Below are positions 8,357 through 16,586 of a stretch of DNA of 64,000 nt, in pieces. Location: NCBI RefSeq assembly GCF_001279695.1, contig NZ_LGDD01000070.1:57452-121451 (forward strand). The letters run 5' to 3'. Position 1 is the first letter of the stretch, and every line of letters starts with the position of its first letter. The notes under the pieces were generated by a model, which was not told the origin of the DNA, made no database searches, and was given only the letters and a program-made list of their open reading frames with translations. Origin of the DNA: Streptomyces sp. WM6378 (GTDB lineage: Bacteria; Actinomycetota; Actinomycetes; Streptomycetales; Streptomycetaceae). A program made the position numbers and the translations under genes.

Positions 8357-8923
8357 GTGGGTCGCGGAGGGCAGGCGCTGGCGCGCGTGGCGGTGGTCGT
8401 ACGGGCCGGGGCGGCCCCGCTGTGGTGGCTGGGCCTGCTGGCCGCGGGCCTCGGGGCCGTGCTCCCGGTGAGCCTGACGGGCCGCCGGATCGGGCTGCTC
8501 GCGGGGGCCGCGCTGTTCCTCGTCGCGGCGGCCGTCGTCTTCGTGGCCCGGCGCCGCCGCTACACGCACTTCGCGAAGGCCGCGTCCCGCGCCGCCAAGG
8601 CGGACTTCCTCCAGGACCGTGTCGTGACCGTACGCACCTGGCGGCGGGCCTGGCGCTGGTGGCTGCTGCTCGGCTTCCTCGCGGCGGCGGGCTCCTCCTT
8701 CGCGCTGCCCGGCGCGGGCGGCCTGCTGATGGCGGGCGCGGGCGCGGGGCTTTGGGTGAAGGCGGGCTGGCTGGGGCGCCTGGAGCGTGCGGGCGACGCG
8801 CTGATGTGGGTCCGCACGGACTGGGTGCCGAAGGGCGTGCCGGTGGGCAAGAAGGTGCGGGGCTTCCGGGCGACCGGGCTCGGCGCGGGGGATGCGGCGC
8901 CCGGCGGGGCCCGGCGCCGCTGA
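8357..8923 (+). CDS. Integral membrane protein of unknown function
   Basis: A 188-residue protein with about four hydrophobic segments (roughly 20-37, 45-63, 95-113, 118-135), an Arg-rich loop between the second and third, and a Gly/Arg-rich cytosolic tail. I do not recognise the family. GTG 8357 has a GGAGGTGG site just upstream. The candidate operator at 8292-8307 lies in its leader and is shared with the distant thiolase gene, which is the only functional hint. It converges on the PLP decarboxylase with a 13-base gap. Confidence 0.8.
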   Translation: MGRGGQALARVAVVVRAGAAPLWWLGLLAAGLGAVLPVSLTGRRIGLLAGAALFLVAAAVVFVARRRRYTHFAKAASRAAKADFLQDRVVTVRTWRRAWRWWLLLGFLAAAGSSFALPGAGGLLMAGAGAGLWVKAGWLGRLERAGDALMWVRTDWVPKGVPVGKKVRGFRATGLGAGDAAPGGARRR

Positions 8924-8936
8924 ACTCGGAGCTCTC

Positions 8937-10283
8937 TCAGAGCAGGGCGTCCGCGTGGGCGCCGCCCGCCTCCTCGACCAGGTCCGCGATGGGCTGCGGG
9001 TCGCGCACCGTCGCGAATCCCACCCCGTCCGCCGTGGCCGTGAAGCCGTAAATCCCGGGCCTGGCAAGGGAGTTGTAGGAGTAGTGGTGGGCGAAGTAGT
9101 ACGCGCCCGTGTCCAGGACTCCCGTGTAGTCGCCCTGTTCGAGCAGGGGCAGCGGGCGGTTCTCGGCGAGCAGGTCCCCGGCGAAGCAGGCGGGCCCCGC
9201 GATGTCCTGGGCGACGGGCGGGCCCTGCTTGGGGCGGCCCTTCGCGTCGTACGCCTCGATCCGCAGCGGCCAGGAGGCGGGCGCGTACACGGTGCGGGCC
9301 GCGATCTGCACCCCTGCGTGGGTGACCGCGATGGGGCGGCCGCCCGAGCTCTTCGCGTACTCGACCCGGGCGAGCACCAGACCGTGCTTGGCGAGCAGTG
9401 AGCGGCCGAACTCCGTCACCAGGCCGTACCGCCCGTCGAACAGTCCCGGCACCTCCTCCTTAAGAAGGCGTGCGTAAGAGGCGTACGTAGGCGTCTCTTC
9501 GTCGGAGCCGAAGTTGACGGGGAGGCCGCCGCCGATGTCGATCGTGTCGACCTGCTGTCGGCCCACCGCCGCGTTGATCTCCTCCGCGAGCTCGTAGACG
9601 GCCCGCACGCCCCGCGCCATGAGGGAGAGCGCCACGCCCTGCGACCCGGAGTGCGTGTGCAGCCGGGTCAGCCAGGGGCGCTCCGCATACGCCCCTACGA
9701 CCCAGTCCCGGGCGCCGTCGTCGAGCAGCGCGACCCCGAACTTGGACGTGGCCGTCGCCGTGGACAGCGCGTCGATGGACCCCGCGCCGAGCTGCGGGTT
9801 GACCCGGATGCCCAGGGGTGAGGCGCTCGGCGCCGAGGACACGAGGGCGTCCAGGCGGGCGAGCTCCTGGGGATTGTCCGCGTTCACGGCGATGCCCAGG
9901 GCCAGCGCCTCGCGCAGCTCGGCCGGGGTCTTGGCGGGGGAGTCGAGCACGGTGGCGGTGGGGCGGATCCCGGCGGCCCTGGCCAGCGCGAGCTCGCCCG
10001 GACTCGCGACCTCGGCGCCCAGGCCCTCGGCGAGCAGCAGCCGCAGGACCGGGACCAGCGGACAGGCCTTCACCGCGAAGGCGTGCAGCACCGGGGCGTC
10101 GGTGACGGCGGCGAAGGCGGCTCGCAGGGCGGCTGCGCCCGCGCGGATGCTGGCGGTGTCGAGGAGGGCGACGATGGGGACGTCGGGCCCGGCCAGGCCC
10201 TGCTCCACCGCGGCCCGTACGGCCTGTTCGCGGCGCTCCGCCGCGGCGGTCCCGGCGGCGCGGGACGTTGCCTGGGAAGTCAT
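8937..10283 (-). CDS. Fold-type III PLP decarboxylase (diaminopimelate decarboxylase-like)
   Basis: A 448-residue alanine-racemase-fold PLP enzyme. The N-terminal barrel has the Schiff-base Lys in HAFAVKAC (near residue 73), THSGSQ and the DIGGGLP glycine loop. The C-terminal beta domain has GPACFAGD, with the conserved Cys, and LDTGAYYFAHHYSYNS. This is the layout of LysA and related decarboxylases, but the usual AVKAN is AVKAC and no lysine genes are nearby, so true diaminopimelate decarboxylase is unlikely. The product may be an amine or polyamine precursor. It is divergent from hutU across 115 bases containing the palindromic operator, which suggests joint regulation with histidine degradation. 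Confidence 0.85.
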   Translation of the reverse strand: MTSQATSRAAGTAAAERREQAVRAAVEQGLAGPDVPIVALLDTASIRAGAAALRAAFAAVTDAPVLHAFAVKACPLVPVLRLLLAEGLGAEVASPGELALARAAGIRPTATVLDSPAKTPAELREALALGIAVNADNPQELARLDALVSSAPSASPLGIRVNPQLGAGSIDALSTATATSKFGVALLDDGARDWVVGAYAERPWLTRLHTHSGSQGVALSLMARGVRAVYELAEEINAAVGRQQVDTIDIGGGLPVNFGSDEETPTYASYARLLKEEVPGLFDGRYGLVTEFGRSLLAKHGLVLARVEYAKSSGGRPIAVTHAGVQIAARTVYAPASWPLRIEAYDAKGRPKQGPPVAQDIAGPACFAGDLLAENRPLPLLEQGDYTGVLDTGAYYFAHHYSYNSLARPGIYGFTATADGVGFATVRDPQPIADLVEEAGGAHADALL

Positions 10284-10333
10284 GCGATCAAGCCAATCAC
10301 CGGGTGGCCCCGAGCGCAGAGGGTACGCATCTA

Positions 10334-10362
10334 TTGACTAGTTCTATTCAGTGACACAGGAT
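10334..10362 (+). promoter_or_regulatory. hutU promoter with embedded palindromic operator
   Basis: TTGACT (10334-10339), a 17-base spacer and CAGGAT (10357-10362) form a good sigma-70-type (HrdB) promoter. Overlapping the -35 and spacer is TGACTAG-TT-CTATTCA (10335-10350), an inverted repeat with 7-base arms and one mismatch. A bound repressor would block hutU and probably the divergent decarboxylase. A similar element lies before the NCS1 permease (5858-5871). Confidence 0.65.
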
Positions 10363-10398
10363 GTGAATATCTGGATCAGGTCACGAGGAGGCACCGCC

Positions 10399-12075
10399 AT
10401 GTCAGGACCCCGCCCCGTACGGGCACCGCGCGGCACGGAACTGAGCGCCCTGGGATGGCAGCAGGAAGCCGCGCTGCGCATGCTCCAGAACAACCTCGAC
10501 CCCGAGGTCGCCGAGCACCCCGACCAGCTCGTCGTCTACGGCGGCACCGGCAAGGCCGCCCGCGACTGGCGCTCCTTCGACGCCATGGTGCGTACGCTGC
10601 GCACGCTCAAGCAGGACGAGACGATGCTGGTCCAGTCCGGCCGCCCCGTCGGCGTCATGCAGACCCACGAGTGGGCGCCGCGCGTCCTGATCGCCAACTC
10701 CAACCTGGTCGGCGACTGGGCCAACTGGGAGGAGTTCCGCCGTCTGGAGGCCCTCGGCCTCACCATGTACGGCCAGATGACGGCCGGCTCCTGGATCTAC
10801 ATCGGCACGCAGGGCATCCTCCAGGGCACGTACGAGACGTTCGCCGCCGTCGCCGCCAAGCTGCATTCAATCGGTAAAGGGGTCAACGGCACGCTCGCCG
10901 GGACGATCACGCTGACCGCCGGCCTCGGCGGCATGGGCGGCGCCCAGCCGCTCGCCGTGACCATGAACGACGGCGTCGCGATCTGTATCGACGTCGACCC
11001 GCGCGCCATCGAGCGCCGCATCGAGCACCGCTACCTGGACGTGAAGGCGGACTCCCTGGAGCACGCCCTCCAGCTCGCCGTAGAGGCCCGCGACGCCCGC
11101 CGCCCGCTCTCCATCGGCCTGCTCGGCAACGCGGCGGAGCTGCTCCCGCGCATGCTGGCCGAAGGCGCCCCGATCGACATCGTGACCGACCAGACCTCGG
11201 CCCACGACCCGCTCGCGTACCTCCCCGTCGGCGTGGACTTCGACGACATGGCGTCGTACGCGGCGAAGGACCCGGCGGGCTTCACGACCCGGGCCCGAGA
11301 GTCGATGGCCAAGCACGTCGAGGCGATGGTCGGCTTCATGGACGCCGGCGCCGAGGTCTTCGACTACGGCAACTCCATCCGCGGCGAGGCCCAACTCGCG
11401 GGCTACGAGCGGGCGTTCGCGTTCCCCGGCTTCGTGCCGGCCTACATCCGCCCGCTGTTCTGCGAGGGCAAGGGCCCCTTCCGCTGGGCGGCCCTGTCGG
11501 GCGAGGCGTCCGACATCGCGAAGACGGACAAGGCGCTCCTCGACCTCTTCCCCGAGAACGAGTCGCTGCACCGCTGGATCAAGATGGCCGGCGAGCGCGT
11601 CCACTTCCAGGGTCTCCCGGCGCGCATCTGCTGGCTCGGCCAGGGGGAGCGCGACAAGGCGGGCGACATGTTCAACGACATGGTCGCCAACGGCACCCTC
11701 GCCGCCCCCCTCGCGATCGGCCGCGACCACCTGGACTGCGGCTCGGTGGCCTCCCCGTACCGCGAGACCGAGGCGATGCTGGACGGCTCCGACGCGATCG
11801 CCGACTGGCCGCTCCTGAACGCGATGGTGAACGTCGCGTCGGGTGCGTCCTGGGTCTCGATCCACCACGGTGGCGGCGTCGGCATGGGCCGCTCCATCCA
11901 CGCGGGCCAGGTGTCCGTGGCGGACGGCACGAAGCTGGCGGGCGAGAAGATCCGGCGCGTCCTCACCAATGACCCCGGCATGGGCGTCATCCGGCATGTC
12001 GACGCCGGGTACGACATCGCGGAGCGGGTGGCGGACGAGCGCGGGGTCCGCATCCCGATGCGGGAGGGCGAGTGA
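10399..12075 (+). CDS. hutU: Urocanate hydratase
   Basis: Urocanase converts urocanate to 4-imidazolone-5-propionate, using NAD+ as electrophile. The 558-residue protein matches the family's usual length, with the N-terminal [13 protein letters not shown] block, [12 protein letters not shown], the nucleotide-binding [12 protein letters not shown] region near residue 180 and a late [14 protein letters not shown] stretch carrying the conserved active-site Cys. ATG 10399 has GAGGAGG seven bases upstream; the GTG at 10351 lies in the promoter and is rejected. It is the first gene of the rightward hut set. A 470-base mosaic repeat separates it from the next gene, so the genes may not form one uninterrupted transcript. 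Confidence 0.97.
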   Translation: MSGPRPVRAPRGTELSALGWQQEAALRMLQNNLDPEVAEHPDQLVVYGGTGKAARDWRSFDAMVRTLRTLKQDETMLVQSGRPVGVMQTHEWAPRVLIANSNLVGDWANWEEFRRLEALGLTMYGQMTAGSWIYIGTQGILQGTYETFAAVAAKLHSIGKGVNGTLAGTITLTAGLGGMGGAQPLAVTMNDGVAICIDVDPRAIERRIEHRYLDVKADSLEHALQLAVEARDARRPLSIGLLGNAAELLPRMLAEGAPIDIVTDQTSAHDPLAYLPVGVDFDDMASYAAKDPAGFTTRARESMAKHVEAMVGFMDAGAEVFDYGNSIRGEAQLAGYERAFAFPGFVPAYIRPLFCEGKGPFRWAALSGEASDIAKTDKALLDLFPENESLHRWIKMAGERVHFQGLPARICWLGQGERDKAGDMFNDMVANGTLAAPLAIGRDHLDCGSVASPYRETEAMLDGSDAIADWPLLNAMVNVASGASWVSIHHGGGVGMGRSIHAGQVSVADGTKLAGEKIRRVLTNDPGMGVIRHVDAGYDIAERVADERGVRIPMREGE

Positions 12076-12545
12076 CCCCGCCAGGACTCACCCCGGGGGC
12101 ACCGCCCCCGGACCCCCAGTCGCGCCTTGAGGGCGCTCGTCCTCAAACTCCCCCAAGGACTTCGTTGAGGGGGTACCCCCAGAGGCTGAAGACGCCCGAC
12201 CCCACCGGGATCGACCCCGCCAAGGGCGTGCCCGTACCCGGCGCCGCTGGTGCTCCGCCCCAGACCCCGCTCGCGCCTGAAGGGCGCTCGTCCTCAATCG
12301 CCGGACGGCCTGAAGACGCCGCTGTACCCGGCGCTGCCAGGGGCGCGGGGAACTGCGCGAGCAACGACGTACGGTCCGCAGCCGAAGACAATGCTCCTGA
12401 CCCCGCCGGGGCCGCGGGGATGCTCGCCCCCAACCCCGCCGGGGGCGCGGGGAACTGCGCGACCGGCCACGCACGGTCCGCGGCCGAAACATTCCCCCCG
12501 GAGGGTCTCGGGAAGGGGCGGGGTGGGGGATCCTCCTTCCAGGAG
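12076..12545. repeat. Mosaic intergenic repeat locus 1 (between hutU and amidohydrolase)
   Basis: This gene-free stretch is built from modules found at four other places in the window: the GCGCTCGTCCTCAA module (near 12130 and 12285), the GGGGCGCGGGGAACTGCGCGA module (12340-12360 and 12442-12462), and the CCGGAGGGTCTCGGGAAG-GGGCGGGGTGGGG module ending near 12530. The frame is open across it, but that appears incidental. It runs to within a few bases of the amidohydrolase start. Confidence 0.8.
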
Positions 12546-13736
12546 ATGTGGGCAACGCTCGCGCCCATCGGCCGCGACAGCGGAACCCGCGGGTACCGCC
12601 GGCACGCCTGGACCGCCGCCGACGCCGACTGCCGCGCCTGGTTCCAGGCCCAGGCGGAGTCCCGGGGGCTCACCTACGAGCTGGACCGCAACGGAAACCA
12701 GTGGGCCTGGGCCGGAGACCCGGAGGCCGGGGACGCCGTCGTCACCGGGTCGCACCTCGACTCCGTACCCGACGGCGGCGCCTTCGACGGCCCTCTCGGC
12801 GTCGTGTCGTCCTTCGCCGCACTTGATGAACTCCGGCGCAGGGGCGCCCAGTTGACCCGCCCCCTCGCCATCACCAACTTCGGTGACGAGGAGGGCGCAC
12901 GGTTCGGGCTCGCCTGCGTCGGGTCACGGCTCGCCGCGGGACAGCTCACCGTCGACGCCGCGCACCGCCTGCGCGACGCGGACGGCGTGAGCCTTCCGCA
13001 GGCCATGGAGCGCGCGGGGTACGACCCGGACACCATCGGCCCGGACCCCGAACGCCTCGCCCGCATCGGCGCGTTCGTGGAGCTGCACGTAGAGCAAGGG
13101 CGGGCGCTCGACCTCAGCGGGGACGCCGTCGGCATCGCCTCGGCGATCTGGCCGCACGGCCGCTGGCGGTTCGACTTCGCGGGGGAGGCCAACCACGCCG
13201 GCACCACCCGCCTGGTCGACCGCCGCGACCCGATGCTGACGTACGCCGAGACCGTCCTCGCCGCCCGCCGCGAGGCGGAACTCGCGGGCGCCGTCGCGAC
13301 GTTCGGCAAGATCTCCTGCGAGCCCAACGGCGTCAACGCCATCCCCTCCCTGGTGCGCGGCTGGCTGGACTCGCGCGCCGCCGACCAGTCCACTCTGGAC
13401 ACGGTCGTCGCCGCGATCGAGCAGGCCGCCAAGGAGCGGGCCGAGCGGGACGGCGTGGACCTCAGAGTCGTGCGCGAGTCCTTCACGCCCGTCGTGGAGT
13501 TCGAGCACGCGCTGCGGGACGAGATCGCCAAGATCCTCGGCGGCCACACCCCGGTCCTGGGGACCGGGGCGGGACACGACGCCGGAATCCTGTCCGGCTC
13601 GATCCCGACCGCCATGCTGTTCGTACGCAACCCCACCGGCGTCTCGCACTCCCCGGCCGAGTTCGCCGGCGAGGACGACTGCGTCGCCGGGGTGCTCGCA
13701 CTCGCCGATGTACTGGAGGGCCTGGCGTGCAGGTGA
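12546..13736 (+). CDS. M20-family amidohydrolase (allantoate amidohydrolase / N-carbamoyl amino-acid hydrolase type)
   Basis: Metal-dependent amidase of the M20/allantoate amidohydrolase group, 396 residues from ATG 12546. Metal ligands are visible: SHLDSVPDGGAFDG, FGDEEGARFG, FVELHVEQGRALD and near the end VSHSPAEF. It lies between hutU and hutF and overlaps hutF by 10 bases, so it probably acts in the same pathway. I infer it may remove the formyl group from N-formylglutamate, the step usually done by HutG, but the family also includes allantoate and carbamoyl-amino-acid hydrolases. The start is uncertain: AGGAG touches the ATG with no spacer, because a mosaic repeat fills the normal leader. 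Confidence 0.88.
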   Translation: MWATLAPIGRDSGTRGYRRHAWTAADADCRAWFQAQAESRGLTYELDRNGNQWAWAGDPEAGDAVVTGSHLDSVPDGGAFDGPLGVVSSFAALDELRRRGAQLTRPLAITNFGDEEGARFGLACVGSRLAAGQLTVDAAHRLRDADGVSLPQAMERAGYDPDTIGPDPERLARIGAFVELHVEQGRALDLSGDAVGIASAIWPHGRWRFDFAGEANHAGTTRLVDRRDPMLTYAETVLAARREAELAGAVATFGKISCEPNGVNAIPSLVRGWLDSRAADQSTLDTVVAAIEQAAKERAERDGVDLRVVRESFTPVVEFEHALRDEIAKILGGHTPVLGTGAGHDAGILSGSIPTAMLFVRNPTGVSHSPAEFAGEDDCVAGVLALADVLEGLACR

Positions 13737-15064
13737 CGTACTGGCTGGAACACGCCTGGCTCGACCCCGAGGTCGAGCCGGGCGTGGCCGTGGAGGTCGC
13801 CGACGACGGCCGAATCGCCGCTGTCCGCAAGGGAGTCGATGCGCCGCCGCCCGGTGCCGTGGTGCTGCGAGGGTTCACCGTCCCCGGGCTCGCCAACGCC
13901 CACTCGCACGCCTTCCACCGCGCGCTGCGCTCCACCGTGCAGGTCGGCTCCGGGACCTTCTGGACCTGGCGCGAGACCATGTACGAGGTCGCGTCCCGGC
14001 TCACCCCGGACACGTACCACGCCCTCGCCCGTGCCGTGTACGCGGAGATGGCACTGGCGGGGATCACCGCGGTCGGCGAGTTCCACTACGTCCACCACGC
14101 GCCGGGCGGCGCCCCCTACGACGACCCCAACGCGATGGGCGAGGCGCTGATCGCCGCGGCCGCCGAGGCAGGCATCCGCATCACCCTGCTCGACACGGCC
14201 TACCTCTCCTCCGGCTTCGGCGCCGCCCCCGACCGGCACCAGCTCCGCTTCTCGGACGGCACGGCCGAGGCCTGGGGGGCACGCTGCTCGGCCCTCAAGG
14301 ACCGTGAGCACGCCAGGATCGGCGCGGCCATCCACTCCGTACGGGCCGTCCCCGCAAGGGAGTTGGGCACGGTCGCCCAGTGGGCCGAGGCGCGGCGGGC
14401 TCCGCTGCACGTGCACCTGTCCGAGCAGACGGCGGAGAACGACGCCTGCCTGGACGCGTACGGTCTGACGCCCACTCAGCTTCTTTCGGAGCACGGGGTG
14501 CTGGGGCCGCGCACGACGGGCGTCCACAACACGCACCTGACTGACGGGGACATCTCGCTGCTCGGCTCCACCGGTACGGGCACCTGCATGTGCCCCACCA
14601 CCGAGCGCGACCTCGCGGACGGCATCGGTCCCGCGCTCGCCCTCCAGCGGGCCGGATCCCCGCTCTCCCTCGGCAGCGACAGCCATGCCGTGATCGACAT
14701 CCTGGAGGAGGCGCGGGCGATGGAGCTCGACGAGCGCCTCCGTACGCGGACGCGGGGGCACTGGACGGCGGCGGCGCTGCTGCGGGCCGCGACCGCCGAC
14801 GGCCAGGCGGCGCTCGGCTGGGCCGACGCCGGCCGGATCGAGGTGGGCGCTCTCGCGGACCTCACCACGATCGCGCTCGACTCCGTCCGGACGGCGGGGC
14901 CGGCCCCTCGGCTGGCTGCCGAGACGGCGGTGTTCGCGGCGTCGTCGGCCGACGTCCGCCACGTGGTGGTGGGCGGCCGCCAGGTGGTGCGGGACGGGTC
15001 CCACGCCCTGATACCCGACGTGGCGTCGGAACTGACGGCGGCGATCGCAACGCTGAGATCGTAG
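13727..15064 (+). CDS. hutF: N-formimidoyl-L-glutamate deiminase
   Basis: Amidohydrolase-superfamily enzyme converting N-formimidoyl-glutamate to N-formylglutamate and ammonia. The 445 residues carry the zinc motifs ANAHSHAFHR (near 65), LHVHLSEQ (near 230), HNTHL (near 270) and the metal/catalytic Asp in LGSDSHAVID (near 320). Family features such as FWTWRETMY follow the first metal site. GTG 13727 overlaps the end of the M20 gene by 10 bases, indicating coupling. Downstream a second mosaic repeat separates it from hutI. With hutU and hutI this gives the five-step histidine route, except for a canonical hutH and hutG. Confidence 0.93.
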   Translation: MQVTYWLEHAWLDPEVEPGVAVEVADDGRIAAVRKGVDAPPPGAVVLRGFTVPGLANAHSHAFHRALRSTVQVGSGTFWTWRETMYEVASRLTPDTYHALARAVYAEMALAGITAVGEFHYVHHAPGGAPYDDPNAMGEALIAAAAEAGIRITLLDTAYLSSGFGAAPDRHQLRFSDGTAEAWGARCSALKDREHARIGAAIHSVRAVPARELGTVAQWAEARRAPLHVHLSEQTAENDACLDAYGLTPTQLLSEHGVLGPRTTGVHNTHLTDGDISLLGSTGTGTCMCPTTERDLADGIGPALALQRAGSPLSLGSDSHAVIDILEEARAMELDERLRTRTRGHWTAAALLRAATADGQAALGWADAGRIEVGALADLTTIALDSVRTAGPAPRLAAETAVFAASSADVRHVVVGGRQVVRDGSHALIPDVASELTAAIATLRS

Positions 15065-15400
15065 AAGTTCCCCCACCCCGCCCCTCCCCGAGACCCTCCG
15101 GGGGTTGAAGCGCCCCAGGGGCTCCGCCCCAGACTCCGCTCCTCAGAAGGGGTCGGTTGCCTGCGGTCCGGTGGGGGCTGGTCGCGCAGTTCCCCGCGCC
15201 CCTAGCAGGGCTGGTGGCGGCCAGTACTGGCATCTTCAGCCCGTCATGGGGGTCCCCCCTGGCCCTTGAGGCCTTGGGGGAGTTTGAGGACGAGCGGCCT
15301 TCAGGCGCGAACGGGGTCTGGGGCGGAGCCCCAGGAAACCCGGCTTCCCTTCCCCCAACCCCCGGAGGGTCTCGGGGAGGGGCGGGGTGGGGAACAAGGA
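15065..15400. repeat. Mosaic intergenic repeat locus 2 (between hutF and hutI)
   Basis: Contains the CCCCGCCCCTCC-GAGACCCTCCGGGGG module (15070-15104), an imperfect hairpin module (15116-15132), the inverted TCGCGCAGTTCCCCGCGCCCC module (15182-15202), the GAGTTTGAGGACGAGC module (near 15280), the perfect hairpin CTGGGGCGGAGCCCCAG (15318-15334), and a closing GGGTCTCGGGGAGGGGCGGGG. Module order after 15180 equals that of locus 4. No gene is supported here; the leader of hutI starts just after it. Confidence 0.8.
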
Positions 15401-15409
15401 AAGGACACC

Positions 15410-16576
15410 ATGAGCAGCACCCTCGTACACAACATCACCACCCTCGTCACCAACGACCCCGACAGGGGACCCGGCCCCCTCGGCCTCATCCAGAACGCCG
15501 CCCTCGTCGTCGAAGACGAGAAGATCGCCTGGGTGGGCCCGGCAACGGACGCCCCGCCCACCGACACCGCCCACGACGCCCAGGGCCGAGCCGTGATCCC
15601 CGGCTTCGTCGACTCCCACTCCCACCTCGTCTTCGCCGGCGACAGAACCGCGGAGTTCAACGCCCGCATGTCCGGCCAGGCGTACGCCGCCGGCGGCATC
15701 CGGACCACCGTCGCCGCCACCCGCGCCGCGAGCGACGAGGAGCTGGGGGACAACGTCGCCCGGTACCTCGCCGAGGCGCTGCGGCAGGGCACCACCACGC
15801 TGGAGACCAAGTCCGGGTACGGGCTCACCGTCCAGGACGAGGCCCGCGCGCTGCGCATCGCCGCCGAGCACACCGACGAGGTCACCTACCTCGGCGCGCA
15901 CATCGTGGCCCCGGAGTACGCCGACGACCCGGCCGGATACGTCGCCCTGGTCACCGGCGAGATGCTCGACGCCTGCGCCCCGTACGCCCGTTGGATCGAC
16001 GTGTTCTGCGAGAAGGGGGCCTTCGACGGGGACCAGGCGCGGGCGATCCTCACCGCGGGCCAGGCCAAGGGGCTGCTCGCGCGGGTCCACGCCAACCAGC
16101 TCACCCACGGGCCCGGCGTCCAGCTCGCCGTGGAGCTGGGTGCGGCCTCCGCCGACCACTGCACCCACCTCACCGACGCGGACGTCGACGCCCTCGCCAA
16201 CAGCGCGACCGTCGCGACCCTGCTGCCCGGCGCCGAGTTCTCCACCCGGGCCCAATGGCCTGACGCCAGGCGGCTGTTGGACGCGGGCGTGACCGTCGCG
16301 CTGTCCACCGACTGCAACCCCGGGTCGTCCTTCACGTCCTCGATGCCGTTCTGCATCGCGCTCGCCGTACGGGACATGAAGATGACCCCGGACGAGGCGG
16401 TCTGGTCCGCCACCGCGGGCGGCGCCGCCGCGCTGCGCCGCACCGACATCGGCCGCCTCACTCCGGGCGCCCGCGCCGACCTGGCGTTCCTGGACGCGCC
16501 CTCGCACGTCCACCTCGCCTACCGGCCCGGCGTCCCGCTGGTGAGCGAGGTGTGGCGGGCGGGCCGCAGGGCCTGA
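15410..16576 (+). CDS. hutI: Imidazolonepropionase
   Basis: Hydrolyses imidazolone-5-propionate to N-formimidoyl-L-glutamate. The 388-residue amidohydrolase has the first metal motif [10 protein letters not shown] near residue 65, the substrate loop [19 protein letters not shown] with a metal His, DHCTHL and the late [10 protein letters not shown] holding the conserved Asp. ATG 15410 follows AAGGA by about six bases. It is the last hut gene on this strand and converges on the FGLLP-type membrane protein with only 10 bases between stop codons and no visible terminator. Length and motifs match the family throughout. Confidence 0.96.
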   Translation: MSSTLVHNITTLVTNDPDRGPGPLGLIQNAALVVEDEKIAWVGPATDAPPTDTAHDAQGRAVIPGFVDSHSHLVFAGDRTAEFNARMSGQAYAAGGIRTTVAATRAASDEELGDNVARYLAEALRQGTTTLETKSGYGLTVQDEARALRIAAEHTDEVTYLGAHIVAPEYADDPAGYVALVTGEMLDACAPYARWIDVFCEKGAFDGDQARAILTAGQAKGLLARVHANQLTHGPGVQLAVELGAASADHCTHLTDADVDALANSATVATLLPGAEFSTRAQWPDARRLLDAGVTVALSTDCNPGSSFTSSMPFCIALAVRDMKMTPDEAVWSATAGGAAALRRTDIGRLTPGARADLAFLDAPSHVHLAYRPGVPLVSEVWRAGRRA

Positions 16577-16586
16577 CCGGGACCGT

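Noticed and set aside
10351..10398. Upstream in-frame GTG start for hutU
   Set aside because: It lies within the predicted promoter, and a good ribosome site precedes ATG 10399.
12072..12545. N-terminal extension of the M20 amidohydrolase
   Set aside because: The translation is Pro/Gly/Ala repeat-derived sequence shared with non-coding copies elsewhere, so it is most likely not protein-coding.
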